Shown piece by piece: positions 1 through 10,072 of a DNA stretch of 64,000 nucleotides. The DNA lies in assembly GCF_003609775.1 (NCBI RefSeq), contig NZ_AP018049.1, positions 248,001 to 312,000 of the forward strand. Direction: 5' to 3'. The notes under the pieces are model-generated. The model saw nothing but the letters and a program-made list of their open reading frames with translations. It did not search any database and had not been told where the DNA came from. Source of the stretch: Prevotella melaninogenica (GTDB lineage Bacteria > Bacteroidota > Bacteroidia > Bacteroidales > Bacteroidaceae). A program made the position numbers and the translations under genes. The first letter of the stretch is position 1, and each line of letters starts with the position of its first letter.

Positions 1-2234
1 GCTTGTTCATGACCAAGAATGAGAAGAAAATCTTGAATACACCTAAGGTGAATGTCTTGGGTAAGATTGATCTCAGCACTTTGAACCAGAGTACCCGCCC
101 TAAGAAGAAGAGTAAGGAGGAGCGCCGTAAAGAGCGTGAAGAGAAAGCTGGTCAGGGTAATGGTCAGGGCAAGAAGAAACGCGTTCGTATTAACAAGGAA
201 CGTGTTGATATCAATGCTGCCGCTAATCAGCAACAGAACCAGAATGGTAAGAAAAACAATAACAACAATGGCGGTGGCAACAAGAATGCGGGTAAGAAGA
301 ACCGCAATCGTAATCAGAAGCCTTTAGAGGTTGATGATGAGGCTGTAGCACGCCAGGTAAAGGAGACACTTGCTCGTTTGACAAGCAAGAGTCAGAATAA
401 GAAGGGTGCTAAATACCGTAAGGAAAAGCGTGATGCTGTTCAAGAGCGTCTGAATGCAGAGGCTAAGGCAGAGCGCAAGGAAAGTAAGATATTGAAGTTG
501 ACAGAGTTTGTTACTGTTTCAGAGTTGGCAACAATGATGAATGTTCCTGTAACAAATGTCATCTCAACCTTGATGTCTGTCGGTATCATGGTGTCTATCA
601 ACCAGCGTCTTGATGCAGAGACTATCAACCTTGTTGCTGATGAGTTCGACTTCAAGACAGAGTATGTTAGTGCTGAAGTACAGGAAGCTGTTAGTGAAGA
701 GGAGGATGATGAGAACGATCTCGTATCACGTGCTCCAATCGTGACAGTCATGGGTCATGTTGACCACGGTAAGACTTCTTTGCTCGACCATATCCGCAAT
801 ACGAACGTGATTGCTGGTGAGGCGGGTGGTATTACCCAGCACATCGGTGCTTATGGTGTGACACTTGAGAATGGACGCAAGGTTACCTTCCTTGATACTC
901 CAGGTCACGAAGCATTTACTGCTATGCGTGCTCGTGGTGCACAGGTTACTGATATTGTGATTATCATCATTGCTGCAGACGACTCTGTAATGCCTACTAC
1001 CAAGGAGGCGATTGCTCATGCACAGGCAGCAGGTGTTCCAATGGTCTTTGCAATCAATAAGATTGATAAGCCAGGAGCTAACCCAGATAAGATTCGTGAA
1101 GACTTGTCACAGATGAATCTGCTCGTTGAAGAGTGGGGTGGTAAGTATCAGTGTCAGGAAATCAGTGCTAAGAAGGGTGTCGGAGTGAACGAACTTCTTG
1201 ATAAAGTTCTTCTTGAGGCTGATATGATGGATCTCAAAGCTAACCCTAACCGTAAGGCTACAGGTACTATCATTGAGTCTTCACTTGATAAGGGTCGTGG
1301 TTATGTAAGTACGGTTCTTGTATCTAATGGTACATTGAAGATTGGTGATAATGTTATCGCTGGTACTTCATGGGGTCGTATTAAGGCTATGTTCAATGAG
1401 CGTAATCAGCGTATTGAGAGTGCTGGACCAGCAGAGCCTGCAATCATCCTCGGTTTGAATGGTGCGCCAACAGCTGGTGATACCTTCCACGTGATGGATA
1501 CAGAGCAGGAAGCGCGTGAGATTGCTAATAAGCGTGAACAGTTGCAGCGTGAGCAGGGCTTGCGTACACAGACTCGTCTTACCCTGTCTGATATCTCTCA
1601 CCGAATTGCTCGTGGTGAGTTCCATGAGATGAATATCATTGTGAAGGGTGATACTGATGGTTCTATCGAGGCTTTGTCTGACTCATTCATCAAGCTGTCA
1701 ACTGAGAAGGTTAATGTTAACGTTATCAGTAAGGCTGTAGGTCAGATTTCTGAGAACGACGTTATGTTGGCATCTGCTTCTGATGCTGTCATCGTCGGTT
1801 TCCAGGTTCGTCCTTCTGCTGATGCACGTCGCTTGGCTGACCGTGAGGGTGTAGAAATCAATACTTACTCTGTCATCTACGATGCTATTGACGACGTTAA
1901 GTCTACGATGGTAGGTATGCTTGACAAGGTGAAGAAGGAGATTGTCACTGGTCAGTTCGAGGTTAAGCAAGTCTTCAAGATTTCCAAGGTTGGAACTGTT
2001 GCTGGTGGTATGGTTACTGAAGGTAAGGTTCACAGCAAGGATAAGGGTCGCGTAGTCCGTGATGGTATCGTAATCCATACAGCTCCTATTGATGCTCTGA
2101 AGCGTTATAAGGACGATGTGAAGGAGGTCGCTACAGGGCTTGAATGTGGTATCTCACTTGTCAATTACAATGATTTGCAGGTAGGTGATATCATCGAGAC
2201 CTTCACGGAGATTGAGGTTGAACAGAAATTGTAA
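1..2234 (+). CDS. infB: Translation initiation factor IF-2, 5'-truncated by the window edge
   Basis: GTPase that delivers initiator tRNA to the 30S subunit. The frame is open from the first bases, so the true start lies upstream; about 743 residues are visible. They begin with a low-complexity Lys/Arg/Asn/Gln-rich linker (about residues 30-110), then the IF2_N-like segment, then the G domain with GHVDHGKT (G1), DTPGHEAF (G3) and NKID (G4), then domains II-IV. The C-terminus is complete and is followed by an intrinsic terminator. Poly-Asn/Gln stretches in the linker are normal for the disordered N-terminal part of this family. The identification is certain; only the N-terminus is missing. Confidence 0.98.
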   Translation, partial: LFMTKNEKKILNTPKVNVLGKIDLSTLNQSTRPKKKSKEERRKEREEKAGQGNGQGKKKRVRINKERVDINAAANQQQNQNGKKNNNNNGGGNKNAGKKNRNRNQKPLEVDDEAVARQVKETLARLTSKSQNKKGAKYRKEKRDAVQERLNAEAKAERKESKILKLTEFVTVSELATMMNVPVTNVISTLMSVGIMVSINQRLDAETINLVADEFDFKTEYVSAEVQEAVSEEEDDENDLVSRAPIVTVMGHVDHGKTSLLDHIRNTNVIAGEAGGITQHIGAYGVTLENGRKVTFLDTPGHEAFTAMRARGAQVTDIVIIIIAADDSVMPTTKEAIAHAQAAGVPMVFAINKIDKPGANPDKIREDLSQMNLLVEEWGGKYQCQEISAKKGVGVNELLDKVLLEADMMDLKANPNRKATGTIIESSLDKGRGYVSTVLVSNGTLKIGDNVIAGTSWGRIKAMFNERNQRIESAGPAEPAIILGLNGAPTAGDTFHVMDTEQEAREIANKREQLQREQGLRTQTRLTLSDISHRIARGEFHEMNIIVKGDTDGSIEALSDSFIKLSTEKVNVNVISKAVGQISENDVMLASASDAVIVGFQVRPSADARRLADREGVEINTYSVIYDAIDDVKSTMVGMLDKVKKEIVTGQFEVKQVFKISKVGTVAGGMVTEGKVHSKDKGRVVRDGIVIHTAPIDALKRYKDDVKEVATGLECGISLVNYNDLQVGDIIETFTEIEVEQKL

Positions 2235-2240
2235 TAATAT

Positions 2241-2286
2241 AAAAAACCGTCTTTTCTCCATCAAAGGGGTAAAGGCGGTTTTTTTC
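2241..2286 (+). terminator. Intrinsic terminator of infB
   Basis: An AAACCGTCTTT / AAAGGCGGTTT stem (one G-U pair) with a loop of about 15 nt is followed by a T run. It starts 7 nt after the infB stop. Confidence 0.85.
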
Positions 2287-2584
2287 ATGGTAACAAATGT
2301 TGCCATTGGTCTTTGTGGCATATATATTGTATGTTCATAGAGTGTATATAAGTATTGAGAATAGAGACGGTGGGAACTAAGAACTTATTGTTGGATGAAT
2401 AGAAACGATAGGTTTAAATGAATCAAACAATAGGTATAGGAAAGATAAAGAGTGTATTTGGATGGGCTAAACGTTAGAGATGAAAAGATATACAGTAAAT
2501 GAAAGTATTGACTTTAAGTCGTCTAACTCCCTCTAATTTCTCTAATTCTTAAGTAACCTTCTTCTCTTTAATCACAAAAAACAA
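2287..2584. other. Intergenic region upstream of the suf operon
   Basis: About 300 bp without a credible ORF. I see a 20-bp dyad at 2287-2306 (ATGGTAACA-AA-TGTTGCCAT, one mismatch) just after the infB terminator. I find no good TAnnTTTG box before sufB; the nearest resemblance, TGTATTTG near 2453, breaks the consensus. The suf promoter is therefore unassigned. Confidence 0.5.
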
Positions 2585-4030
2585 ATGTCTGAGAACAAGA
2601 ATAATGAATTTGTAAAGAAGGTCGCAGAGCAGAAGTATGAGTTCGGCTTTACGACTGATGTACATACGGAGGTCATTCCGAAGGGTCTGAACGAAGATGT
2701 CGTTCGACTTATTTCGCAGAAGAAAGGGGAACCAGAATGGCTCCTCGATTTTCGTTTGAAGGCTTTCCGTTACTGGCAGACACTCCCCATACCAACTTGG
2801 GGACACTTGCATTTGCCAGAGTTACATCTGCAGGATATCTCCTATTATGCTGATCCATTGGCGAAGAAGCCTAAGAACAAGGAGATTGATCCAGAGTTAG
2901 CTAAGACTTTTGATAAGTTAGGTATTCCATTGGAAGAGCGTCTTGCTTTGAGTGGTACGGCAGTCGATGCCATTATGGACTCAGTGTCAGTGAAGACTAC
3001 CTTTAAGAAGCAGTTGGCTGAGAAGGGTATTATCTTCTGCTCTATTGGTGAGGCAGTTCAGGAGCATCCTGATTTGATACGTAAGTATCTTGGAAGTGTT
3101 GTTCCTTATCGTGATAACTATTCTGCAGCACTCAACTCTGCGGTCTTCAGTGATGGTTCCTTTGTATATATTCCTAAGGGAGTACGTTGTCCAATGGAAC
3201 TTAGTTCGTATTTCCGTATTAATGCGGTTAATACAGGTCAGTTTGAACGTACACTGATTGTTGCTGATGATGACTCATACGTTAGCTATCTTGAAGGCTG
3301 TACCGCTCCTATGCGTGATGAGAATCAGTTGCATGCAGCAGTCGTAGAAATCGTTGTGATGAACAATGCTGAGGTGAAGTATTCCACTGTTCAGAACTGG
3401 TATCCTGGTGATGAGAACGGTAAGGGTGGTGTCTTGAACCTTGTTACAAAGCGTGGTGAGCTTCGTGGTGTAAACTCTAAGCTGTCATGGACACAGGTAG
3501 AGACAGGTTCGGCTATCACATGGAAGTATCCTTCTTGTGTATTGAAGGGTGATAACTCGCAGGCAGAGTTCTATTCTGTTGCTGTAACAAACAACTATCA
3601 AGAGGCTGATACAGGTACGAAGATGATTCACATGGGTAAGAATACTAAGAGTACAATCATCTCTAAGGGAATTTCTGCTGGTCATAGCCAGAACTCTTAT
3701 CGTGGTCTGGTACGTGCAACAGCGAATGCCGAGAATGCTCGCAACTATTCAAGTTGTGACTCTCTTCTCTTAGGTTCAGACTGTGGTGCTCACACCTTCC
3801 CTTATATGGATATCCATAATGATACGGCTATTGTTGAGCATGAAGCTACTACTTCTAAGATCAGTGAAGATCAGCTTTTCTATTGCAATCAGCGTGGTAT
3901 TCCTACTGAAGATGCAGTTGGTTTGATAGTTAATGGATATGCTAAGGATGTACTCAATAAGCTTCCAATGGAGTTTGCTGTTGAAGCTCAGAAACTTCTC
4001 TCAGTAACGTTGGAAGGAACAGTAGGGTAA
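2585..4030 (+). CDS. sufB: Fe-S cluster assembly scaffold subunit SufB
   Basis: SufB is the scaffold subunit of the cytoplasmic SufBCD complex, which builds Fe-S clusters from sulphur supplied by SufS. At 481 residues it has the usual family length. The C-terminal half carries the typical beta-helix region ([42 protein letters not shown] in sense) and the conserved [23 protein letters not shown] stretch with Cys residues. It is first in the order sufB-hypothetical-sufC-sufD-sufS, all on the plus strand. The ATG at 2585 is the first credible start. No close Shine-Dalgarno is visible, as is usual in this phylum. Confidence 0.97.
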   Translation: MSENKNNEFVKKVAEQKYEFGFTTDVHTEVIPKGLNEDVVRLISQKKGEPEWLLDFRLKAFRYWQTLPIPTWGHLHLPELHLQDISYYADPLAKKPKNKEIDPELAKTFDKLGIPLEERLALSGTAVDAIMDSVSVKTTFKKQLAEKGIIFCSIGEAVQEHPDLIRKYLGSVVPYRDNYSAALNSAVFSDGSFVYIPKGVRCPMELSSYFRINAVNTGQFERTLIVADDDSYVSYLEGCTAPMRDENQLHAAVVEIVVMNNAEVKYSTVQNWYPGDENGKGGVLNLVTKRGELRGVNSKLSWTQVETGSAITWKYPSCVLKGDNSQAEFYSVAVTNNYQEADTGTKMIHMGKNTKSTIISKGISAGHSQNSYRGLVRATANAENARNYSSCDSLLLGSDCGAHTFPYMDIHNDTAIVEHEATTSKISEDQLFYCNQRGIPTEDAVGLIVNGYAKDVLNKLPMEFAVEAQKLLSVTLEGTVG

Positions 4031-4048
4031 TATAACTAAACACGGAAT

Positions 4049-4453
4049 ATGCAAAGGGTCATACTTATAATGTCTGGCTTGCTGCTAACAATAATGCTTC
4101 AAGCCCAGTCATGGCAACCAAAGCCGTGGCAGAAGTATCTTATTGGTGAACAAGTAAAAAAGGAGTCAATAAGTAGTTGTCATTCAGTAATGGGCAATGT
4201 CGTTGAACCAACGCCTTATGACCCTCGTCTCTTTCGTACAGTAACGGGGTCTGCTTTTATAAAGGATATTCGTCCTTATAAGAAGAAATCAAAGTCCTTC
4301 TTTGGTTATAATGACTCTTCGCCATCGCTTTTTGAAGAGCAGAGAGAGCAAGAAAAAACAGGGAAGATGGCTCGTGGTGAGTATCATACCTCTGATTTCG
4401 TATTCGATATGTTGTTAGATTTCGTTAATATATTTTTAGTCAAGAATAAATAA
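4049..4453 (+). CDS. Small secreted protein encoded inside the suf operon
   Basis: I do not recognise a family. The 134-residue product begins with a clear signal peptide (MQRVILIMSGLLLTIMLQAQ, cleavage probably after AQA/AQ). A basic, polar region with KKKSKSFFGYNDSS follows, and the C-terminus is hydrophobic (DFVFDMLLDFVNIFLV). It starts 18 nt after the sufB stop and ends 12 nt before sufC, so it is almost certainly co-transcribed and perhaps translationally coupled. Export of this product contrasts with the cytosolic SUF machinery around it. Length, in-frame spacing and signal peptide argue for a real gene; its function is unknown. Confidence 0.75.
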   Translation: MQRVILIMSGLLLTIMLQAQSWQPKPWQKYLIGEQVKKESISSCHSVMGNVVEPTPYDPRLFRTVTGSAFIKDIRPYKKKSKSFFGYNDSSPSLFEEQREQEKTGKMARGEYHTSDFVFDMLLDFVNIFLVKNK

Positions 4454-4465
4454 AGCAAAGATAAT

Positions 4466-5224
4466 ATGTTAGAAGTAAGAAACCTGCATGCAACCATCGC
4501 AGGTAAAGAAATATTAAGAGGCATCAACCTCACAATTAAAGATGGTGAGATTCATGCTATTATGGGTCCTAATGGCTCTGGTAAGTCTACGCTCAGCGCA
4601 GTGCTTACAGGTAATCCTCTCTATGAGGTAACGGATGGTATGGCTCTTTTCAATGGCAAGAACCTCTTGGAGATGAAGCCTGAGGACCGTTCACATGAGG
4701 GACTCTTCTTATCTTTCCAGTATCCAGTAGAGATACCTGGTGTAAGTATGACTAACTTTATGAAGGCTGCTATCAATGCAAAGCGTGCCTATGAAGGATT
4801 AGAGCCAATGAAGGCTGCAGAGTTTATGGCACTTATGCGTGAGAAACGCCAGTTGGTTGGTATGGATTCAACACTCTCTCGTCGTAGTGTAAACGAAGGC
4901 TTCTCTGGTGGTGAGAAGAAACGTAACGAGATTTTCCAGATGGCAATGTTGGAGCCAAAGCTCAGTATTCTTGATGAGACGGACTCTGGTCTTGACGTTG
5001 ACGCTATGCGTATCGTGGCTGAGGGTGTAAACAAGATGCACAATGAAAAGACATCAGCTATTGTTATCACGCACTATGAGCGTCTCTTGGAGATGATTAA
5101 GCCAGATGTTATTCATGTACTTTATAAGGGTCGTATCGTGAAGACTGCAGGTCCAGAACTTGCTAAGGAGATTGAGACACGCGGTTACGATTGGATTAAG
5201 GAAGAGGTTGAGGCAGAGGATTAA
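4466..5224 (+). CDS. sufC: Fe-S cluster assembly ATPase SufC
   Basis: ABC-type ATPase that powers conformational change in the SufBCD scaffold. In its 252 residues I see Walker A GPNGSGKST (about residues 34-42), the Q-loop FQYPVEIPG, the signature SGGEKKRNE and Walker B ILDETDSGLD. ETDSGLD is the form typical of SufC rather than of transporter ATPases. It sits between the small secreted protein and sufD in the same operon. The 80-bp gap to sufD has no terminator. Confidence 0.97.
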   Translation: MLEVRNLHATIAGKEILRGINLTIKDGEIHAIMGPNGSGKSTLSAVLTGNPLYEVTDGMALFNGKNLLEMKPEDRSHEGLFLSFQYPVEIPGVSMTNFMKAAINAKRAYEGLEPMKAAEFMALMREKRQLVGMDSTLSRRSVNEGFSGGEKKRNEIFQMAMLEPKLSILDETDSGLDVDAMRIVAEGVNKMHNEKTSAIVITHYERLLEMIKPDVIHVLYKGRIVKTAGPELAKEIETRGYDWIKEEVEAED

Positions 5225-5304
5225 TGGCTGGCTTTAGAGAGTTTAGTTTTTCTATAACCTCTAATCCGCTATTCTTTAGATAAAACCTCCAAAAAGAAAT
5301 TACA

Positions 5305-6648
5305 ATGCAAAGCGAAAAACAATATATAGACCTCTACACAGAGGCGCAGCAACTCATTAAACAGCATGCTGCACCTGTGCTCAATGAGGTACGTGATAAG
5401 GCTTTTGAAGACTTCCGTCGGCAGGGCTTTCCAACCAAGAAGGTGGAACGCTATAAGTACACGGATATGCAGAAGCTCTTTGAGCCAGACTATGGATTGA
5501 ATCTCAACCGTCTTGAGATTCCTGTTAATCCATACGAGACCTTCAAATGCGATGTGCCAAATCTTAGCACTTCTCTTTACTTCGTAGTCAATGATCAGTT
5601 CTATAGCAAGATTCTTCCTAAGGCAAAACTGAGTGAAGGTGTCATTGTTGACAGTTTAAATCGTATAGCAACAGAACGCCCAGAATTGGTTGAGAAGTAC
5701 TATGGTCGTCTTGCCAATACTGAGGCAGATGCTATTACTGCTTTAAATACAATGCTTGCACAGGATGGACTTTTCATTTATGTGCCTAAGAATGTACAAC
5801 TTGAACGTACCATACAAGTAATCAATATTCTTCGTTCAGATGTAGACTTGATGGTCAACCGTCGAGTACTCATTGTTCTTGAAGAAGGTGCTAAGGCACA
5901 GTTCCTCTTCTGTGATCATGCAGCAGACGATCGTAACTTCCTTGCTACACAGGTAATCGAAGCCTACGTAGGTGCAAATGCAAATCTTGAACTCAACTGT
6001 CTTGAAGAAACTCATGCAAAGAACGTACGTGTATCAAATGTTTATATTGAACAACAGCGTGATTCACGTGTAAGCCACAATGTCATTACATTGCATAATG
6101 GTGTTACTCGTAATATGCTCGACCTTGTATTTAAGGGTGAGGGTAGCGAGTGTTTCTGTAATGGTTGTGTGATAGCTGACAAGAACCAGCATGTTGACAA
6201 CAATACGGTTATTGATCATCAGGTACCTCATTGCACAAGTTCGGAACTTTATAAGTATGTACTTGACGAGAATGCTGTTGGTGCTTTTGCAGGTCGTGTT
6301 CTTGTTCGCAAGGATGCACAGAAGACCCTCTCACAGATGAACAACCGCAACCTCTGCGGCAGCAAGACTGCCCGTATGTTTACCCAGCCAATGCTTGAGA
6401 TTTATGCTGATGATGTTCAGTGTAATCATGGTTCAACGGTTGGACAACTCAATGATGCTGCACTCTTCTATATGCAGCAGCGTGGTATCGATAAGAAGGA
6501 AGCAAAACTTCTTCTTGAGTTCGCCTTTATCAATGAGGTAATCGACAAGATGGAACTTGAGCCATTGCGCGAACGTCTTCACCATTTGGTAGAGAAGCGT
6601 TTCCGTGGTGAGCTTGATAAGTGTGAAGGTTGCGATTTGTGTAAGTAA
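5305..6648 (+). CDS. sufD: Fe-S cluster assembly protein SufD
   Basis: SufD is the SufB paralogue that completes the SufBC2D scaffold and is needed for iron entry. It has 447 residues. The N-terminal helical part contains the FPTKKVERYKYTD motif, and the central beta-helix is followed by the SufB/D C-terminal motif (NLCGSKTARMFTQPMLEIYADDVQCNHG region). It ends in a Cys cluster, DKCEGCDLCK, with three Cys in the last eight residues, an extension worth noting as a possible metal ligand. A 58-bp gap with a small dyad repeat separates it from sufS. Confidence 0.95.
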   Translation: MQSEKQYIDLYTEAQQLIKQHAAPVLNEVRDKAFEDFRRQGFPTKKVERYKYTDMQKLFEPDYGLNLNRLEIPVNPYETFKCDVPNLSTSLYFVVNDQFYSKILPKAKLSEGVIVDSLNRIATERPELVEKYYGRLANTEADAITALNTMLAQDGLFIYVPKNVQLERTIQVINILRSDVDLMVNRRVLIVLEEGAKAQFLFCDHAADDRNFLATQVIEAYVGANANLELNCLEETHAKNVRVSNVYIEQQRDSRVSHNVITLHNGVTRNMLDLVFKGEGSECFCNGCVIADKNQHVDNNTVIDHQVPHCTSSELYKYVLDENAVGAFAGRVLVRKDAQKTLSQMNNRNLCGSKTARMFTQPMLEIYADDVQCNHGSTVGQLNDAALFYMQQRGIDKKEAKLLLEFAFINEVIDKMELEPLRERLHHLVEKRFRGELDKCEGCDLCK

Positions 6649-6654
6649 TTTGGC

Positions 6655-6702
6655 ATTGGGCTTATTAGCCCAATTAGCTTAATATGGCCCATTAGTCCAA
6701 TA
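6655..6702. repeat. ATTAGCCC-type repeat, sufD-sufS gap
   Basis: The segment contains the dyad ATTGGGCT-TATT-AGCCCAAT followed by further ATTAG/CCCATTAG units. The same words recur as a longer tandem array at 46754-46843. Confidence 0.7.
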
Positions 6703-6706
6703 AAAG

Positions 6707-7924
6707 ATGTACGATATAAACAAAGTCAGGGAAGATTTCCCAATTCTCTCTCGCACCGTCTATGGCAAGCCTCTGGTTTACCTTGACAATGGTGCTACCA
6801 CACAGAAGCCACTTTGTGTGTTGGATGCTATGCAGGAGGAATACCTTAATGTAAACGCCAATGTACATCGTGGTGTACATTGGATGTCGCAACAGGCAAC
6901 TGATTTGCACGAGGCTGCACGAGAGACTGTACGGAAGTTTATCAATGCCCGTTCAACAACTGAGATTGTCTTCACACGTGGTACAACAGAGAGTTTGAAT
7001 CTCGTTGCTTCTAGTTTTGTTGAAGGCTGCATGAAGGAGGGTGATGAAGTGATTGTTTCAACGATGGAACATCATTCTAACATCGTTCCTTGGCAGTTGC
7101 AGGAACAGCGTAACGGGATTGTACTGAAGGTTATTCCTATGACTGATGAGGGCGAACTTCAGCTCGAAGAATATGAAAAACTCTTCACCGAACGTACAAA
7201 GCTTGTTAGTGTAACGCAGGTAAGTAATGTCCTTGGAACAGTCAACCCTGTAAAGGAGATGATTCGTATCGCCCACGAACACGGAGTACCAGTAGTAGTG
7301 GATGGTGCACAAAGTGTTCCTCACTTTGCTGTTGACGTGCAAGACTTAGATTGTGATTTCCTTGCTTTCAGTGGTCATAAGGTATATGGACCTACGGGAG
7401 TGGGTGTTCTCTATGGTAAAGAAGAGTGGCTCGATAGACTACCTCCGTATCAAGGTGGTGGTGAAATGATTGAGCGTGTCAGCTTTGAGAAGACAACCTT
7501 CGAGCGTCCACCTTTAAAGTTTGAGGCAGGAACTCCTGATTATATCGCTACGCACGGACTTGCAACCGCCCTCGATTATGTTACTTCCTTAGGGATGGAT
7601 AACATTCTTGCTCACGAACAAGACCTTACGCATTATGCGCTTCAGCAGCTTCGTGAGATAGAAGGTATGCACATCTATGGACATAATAATGACTGTGGAG
7701 ATGCAGTTATCAGTTTCAATGTCGGTGATATTCACCACATGGACCTCGGTACATTGCTCGATCAGTTAGGTATTGCTGTCCGCACAGGTCATCATTGTGC
7801 TCAGCCTTTGATGGACCGGCTTGGCATCCTTGGTACTGTTCGTGCCTCCTTTGGTTTGTATAACACTCGCGAAGAAGTAGATGCTTTGGTAGCAGGTATC
7901 AAGCGTATAGCAATGATGTTTTAA
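6707..7924 (+). CDS. sufS: Cysteine desulfurase SufS
   Basis: PLP-dependent class V aminotransferase that takes sulphur from L-cysteine as a persulphide for SufBCD. It has 405 residues. The PLP lysine is K225 in SGHKVYGPTG, with the preceding DGAQS; the catalytic cysteine is C364 in RTGHHCAQP. The RTGHHCAQP context places it in group II (SufS/CsdA) rather than NifS/IscS. It is the last gene of the suf operon and is followed by a strong terminator. No sufE or sufU lies next to it, so the sulphur relay protein, if any, must be elsewhere. Confidence 0.97.
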   Translation: MYDINKVREDFPILSRTVYGKPLVYLDNGATTQKPLCVLDAMQEEYLNVNANVHRGVHWMSQQATDLHEAARETVRKFINARSTTEIVFTRGTTESLNLVASSFVEGCMKEGDEVIVSTMEHHSNIVPWQLQEQRNGIVLKVIPMTDEGELQLEEYEKLFTERTKLVSVTQVSNVLGTVNPVKEMIRIAHEHGVPVVVDGAQSVPHFAVDVQDLDCDFLAFSGHKVYGPTGVGVLYGKEEWLDRLPPYQGGGEMIERVSFEKTTFERPPLKFEAGTPDYIATHGLATALDYVTSLGMDNILAHEQDLTHYALQQLREIEGMHIYGHNNDCGDAVISFNVGDIHHMDLGTLLDQLGIAVRTGHHCAQPLMDRLGILGTVRASFGLYNTREEVDALVAGIKRIAMMF

Positions 7925-7940
7925 GGCTATAAGAAATGAT

Positions 7941-7987
7941 AACAGGCGTTTATATGCGTTTCATTACGCTTATGAACGCCTGTTTTC
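7941..7987 (+). terminator. Terminator of the suf operon
   Basis: An AACAGGCGTT(TA) / (TATG)AACGCCTGTT stem with an A/T-rich loop is followed by TTTTCTT. It begins 17 nt after the sufS stop. Confidence 0.85.
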
Positions 7988-8020
7988 TTGCAGATATACA
8001 AGGTCGTACGGAAAGACACC

Positions 8021-8302
8021 TCATCCCTTTTTACACTTATAGAGGCTGAAGGCAAACCAAGTAAGAAACACTCCCTGCAATAGCAATGAGGAAACAATAG
8101 GAAATATGGTTAGAATAAAAGCTAACTGAGCTTGTGTGATATACGAAGCCTGCTTGCTACTCACTTCTCGTTCAAGGACTGAGCTGTAATAATTGCGGAG
8201 CCACTCTACTGGAGTTTGGAACCATGCAGCAGCGTCTGTGATGAAACTACTAAGCTCGTTATACGATGCGTTACGCTCTGTGAGAATCAATTCCTTTTTC
8301 AT
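8021..8302 (-). CDS. Small conserved-looking membrane protein
   Basis: The family is not recognised. The 93-residue product has a polar N-terminal half rich in Ser, Glu and Trp. The C-terminal hydrophobic segment, about residues 58-88, is long enough for one or two membrane passes and ends in YKCKKG, which suggests a cytoplasmic positive end. A clean -7 box (TACTTTTG) lies about 67 bp upstream on the same strand, which supports a real, separately transcribed gene. It converges with sufS and diverges from rnhB. Confidence 0.65.
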   Translation of the reverse strand: MKKELILTERNASYNELSSFITDAAAWFQTPVEWLRNYYSSVLEREVSSKQASYITQAQLAFILTIFPIVSSLLLQGVFLTWFAFSLYKCKKG

Positions 8303-8368
8303 ATTCTTTGTCTTTAATTGTTTGCTATATATAAGTAAGGTGTAGAACCGTCCTTTGGTTTACGTATG

Positions 8369-8376
8369 CAAAAGTA
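8369..8376 (-). promoter_or_regulatory. -7 promoter box for the small membrane protein
   Basis: TACTTTTG followed by C on the minus strand matches TAnnTTTG. A TTG at the expected -33 distance (in CCTTGCACAAAGG) precedes it. Confidence 0.6.
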
Positions 8377-8470
8377 GTTTTCCTTTGTGCAAGGAATGTT
8401 CACTCTAAGAAAAATATTTGTTATATAAGATTAATTTGAAAGGTTCTTTAACGTTTAAAACTTATTACTC

Positions 8471-9073
8471 ATGCTGAAAAGTCATTATTATGAAGACCTT
8501 ATAGAGGCTGGTTGCGATGAAGCGGGCAGAGGATGCCTTGCTGGAAGTGTCTATGCAGCAGCTGTTATCCTACCACCCGATTATCAGAATGAGTTGTTAA
8601 ACGACTCTAAGAAGCTGACGGCTAAGAAACGTTATACACTTCGTGAGGAAATTGAGCGAGATGCTATTGCGTGGTCGGTGGGAATCGTTACGCCTGAAGA
8701 GATAGATAAGATAAATATTCTCAACGCCTCTTTCTTGGCTATGCATCGAGCGTTGGACCAGTTGAAGGTACGTCCAGAAGCGGTTATCGTTGATGGTAAT
8801 CGTTTTAAGCCTTACCAAGACCTACCTTCAACAACCATAGTTAAAGGAGATGGGAAGTATCTTTCTATTGCAGCTGCCTCAATCCTTGCCAAGACTTATC
8901 GTGATGATTATATGCTCTCCTTGGCTGAGGAATATCCGCAGTATGACTGGCAGTCCAATATGGGTTATCCAACGAAGAAGCATCGTCAGGCTATTCGTGA
9001 ACATGGTATCACACCTTATCATCGCAAAAGTTATAACCTTTTGGGTGATGGGCAGCTCTCTTTTGACTTCTAA
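8471..9073 (+). CDS. rnhB: Ribonuclease HII
   Basis: RNase HII cuts the RNA strand of RNA-DNA hybrids and removes single ribonucleotides from DNA. It has 200 residues, the usual length. The N-terminal [12 protein letters not shown] supplies catalytic D16 and E17, and VIVDGNRF supplies the third acidic residue. The C-terminal [15 protein letters not shown] motif is typical. The gene is monocistronic, with a repeat-rich 1-kb gap downstream. Confidence 0.97.
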   Translation: MLKSHYYEDLIEAGCDEAGRGCLAGSVYAAAVILPPDYQNELLNDSKKLTAKKRYTLREEIERDAIAWSVGIVTPEEIDKINILNASFLAMHRALDQLKVRPEAVIVDGNRFKPYQDLPSTTIVKGDGKYLSIAAASILAKTYRDDYMLSLAEEYPQYDWQSNMGYPTKKHRQAIREHGITPYHRKSYNLLGDGQLSFDF

Positions 9074-9090
9074 GCCTAATTGAGTATATG

Positions 9091-9215
9091 TTTCTAAACT
9101 GATTTTGTTGTATTGTCAAGCATCTTGTCTGTTATCGTAACGCTAACATAGTGTACTAACATCAAGTTACAAAGACAGACAAGATTCTAATAAGAGCCTA
9201 AAATCGGTTTAGAGA
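9091..9215. repeat. Palindromic MITE-like element
   Basis: About 125 bp with nested inverted repeats. The outer arms are TCTAAACTGATTTT (9093-9106) and TAAAATCGGTTTAGA (9199-9213). The inner arms are ATCTTGTCTGT (9122-9132) and ACAGACAAGAT (9175-9185), perfect over 11 bp, with GTAAC/GTTAC further in. No ORF lies inside. No second copy is seen in this window. Confidence 0.55.
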
Positions 9216-9499
9216 TGATATTATATTAGGTATTGTTTAATGCTCCAATTTGAGATTCATCTGTTTTAGACTTCATTTTCCTCAACGAATTGAGTTGCGA
9301 CTTTTATTTACACCATTCTAATAGGATTACTTTACATTATATGTGGTTCTATCAGCGTAAATGTAAGGTTAAGTTCTTTTTATTTTATATATTGTTTATG
9401 TTGTCTTGTAAACAATTCTCTGATAAATTTGTTCTTTATACCTTATAATATACTATAAGGAGTCTTTCTTTCCGTTTTCTGGTTATGTGTTGTTATTTC

Positions 9500-9562
9500 G
9501 CACATGTGGTGCTAAGGCTCAGCACCAATTGTGTTAAGCCTTAGCACCAATGGTGCGGAGTA
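9500..9562. repeat. 22-bp-period GCAC-dyad array, locus 1
   Basis: Dyads of the form GCACcnnngGTGC begin at 9500, 9522 and 9544, exactly 22 bp apart, joined by TAAGGCTCA-like spacers. Same family as the arrays at 20418, 48299 and 60658. Confidence 0.8.
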
Positions 9563-9952
9563 CTAAACACTATGTAATATGTCATTTGTTTGTGTGTAAC
9601 TTACTGTCAGAAAAGACTTATTTTATTGTTACTAAGTATGTTTGTTAAGTTATTTACTTCTTCTAAAGATAGCGAGATATTGTTTAATAGGATTAATCTT
9701 AATAATCAATATTACGATTTAAAGTTAGATTTGGCTCTAAAGTTTCTTTATCTCTCTATACTATACTGTAATTTAAGTTTTAATAAGGAATAAAAGTGTT
9801 GGACTTACAATATGGTGTTTTTGGTACTATTATATGTAATAATTAATTTATTTTCATGCACTAAACTATTGTTTTGTAAAATCAAAATATTAATAAATGT
9901 GAAAATATTAATTAAAATTTCATTTCCACTTGGAACTTTAAAAGCGGTGCAC

Positions 9953-9960
9953 TATCTTTG
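9953..9960 (+). promoter_or_regulatory. -7 promoter box of the SusC/SusD operon
   Basis: TATCTTTG matches TAnnTTTG. A TTG lies 20 bp upstream (9930-9932), the usual -33 position. It predicts a leader of roughly 105 nt before the SusC start at 10073. Confidence 0.6.
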
Positions 9961-10072
9961 TGAAGTGTTAAAAAATATCTGTACCATGATTGTATGCAAT
10001 TTGTAATACCTTACGTATTAATAGTTTGAATCTGAAATAGTTTATTTATTATATTAATTAAAGAGAGAATTT

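Larger units (their letters stand above)
9074..10072. other. 1-kb AT-rich intergenic region with repeats and the SusC promoter
   Basis: The short ORFs here are of AT-rich composition, lack start signals and resemble no protein. What is visible is a palindromic element (9091-9215), a three-unit 22-bp GCAC array (9500-9562) and the promoter of the SusC gene (9953-9960). The rest is A/T-rich with no feature I can support. Confidence 0.6.

Noticed and set aside
2287..2306. 20-bp dyad ATGGTAACA-AA-TGTTGCCAT as a suf operator
   Set aside because: It lies about 280 bp from sufB and directly after the infB terminator, and no promoter is visible beside it. Kept only as a note.
9590..10006. Two short plus-strand frames in the AT-rich gap
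   Set aside because: Composition is that of random A/T DNA (Leu/Ile/Lys/Asn-rich), no start signal, and the second overlaps the SusC promoter.
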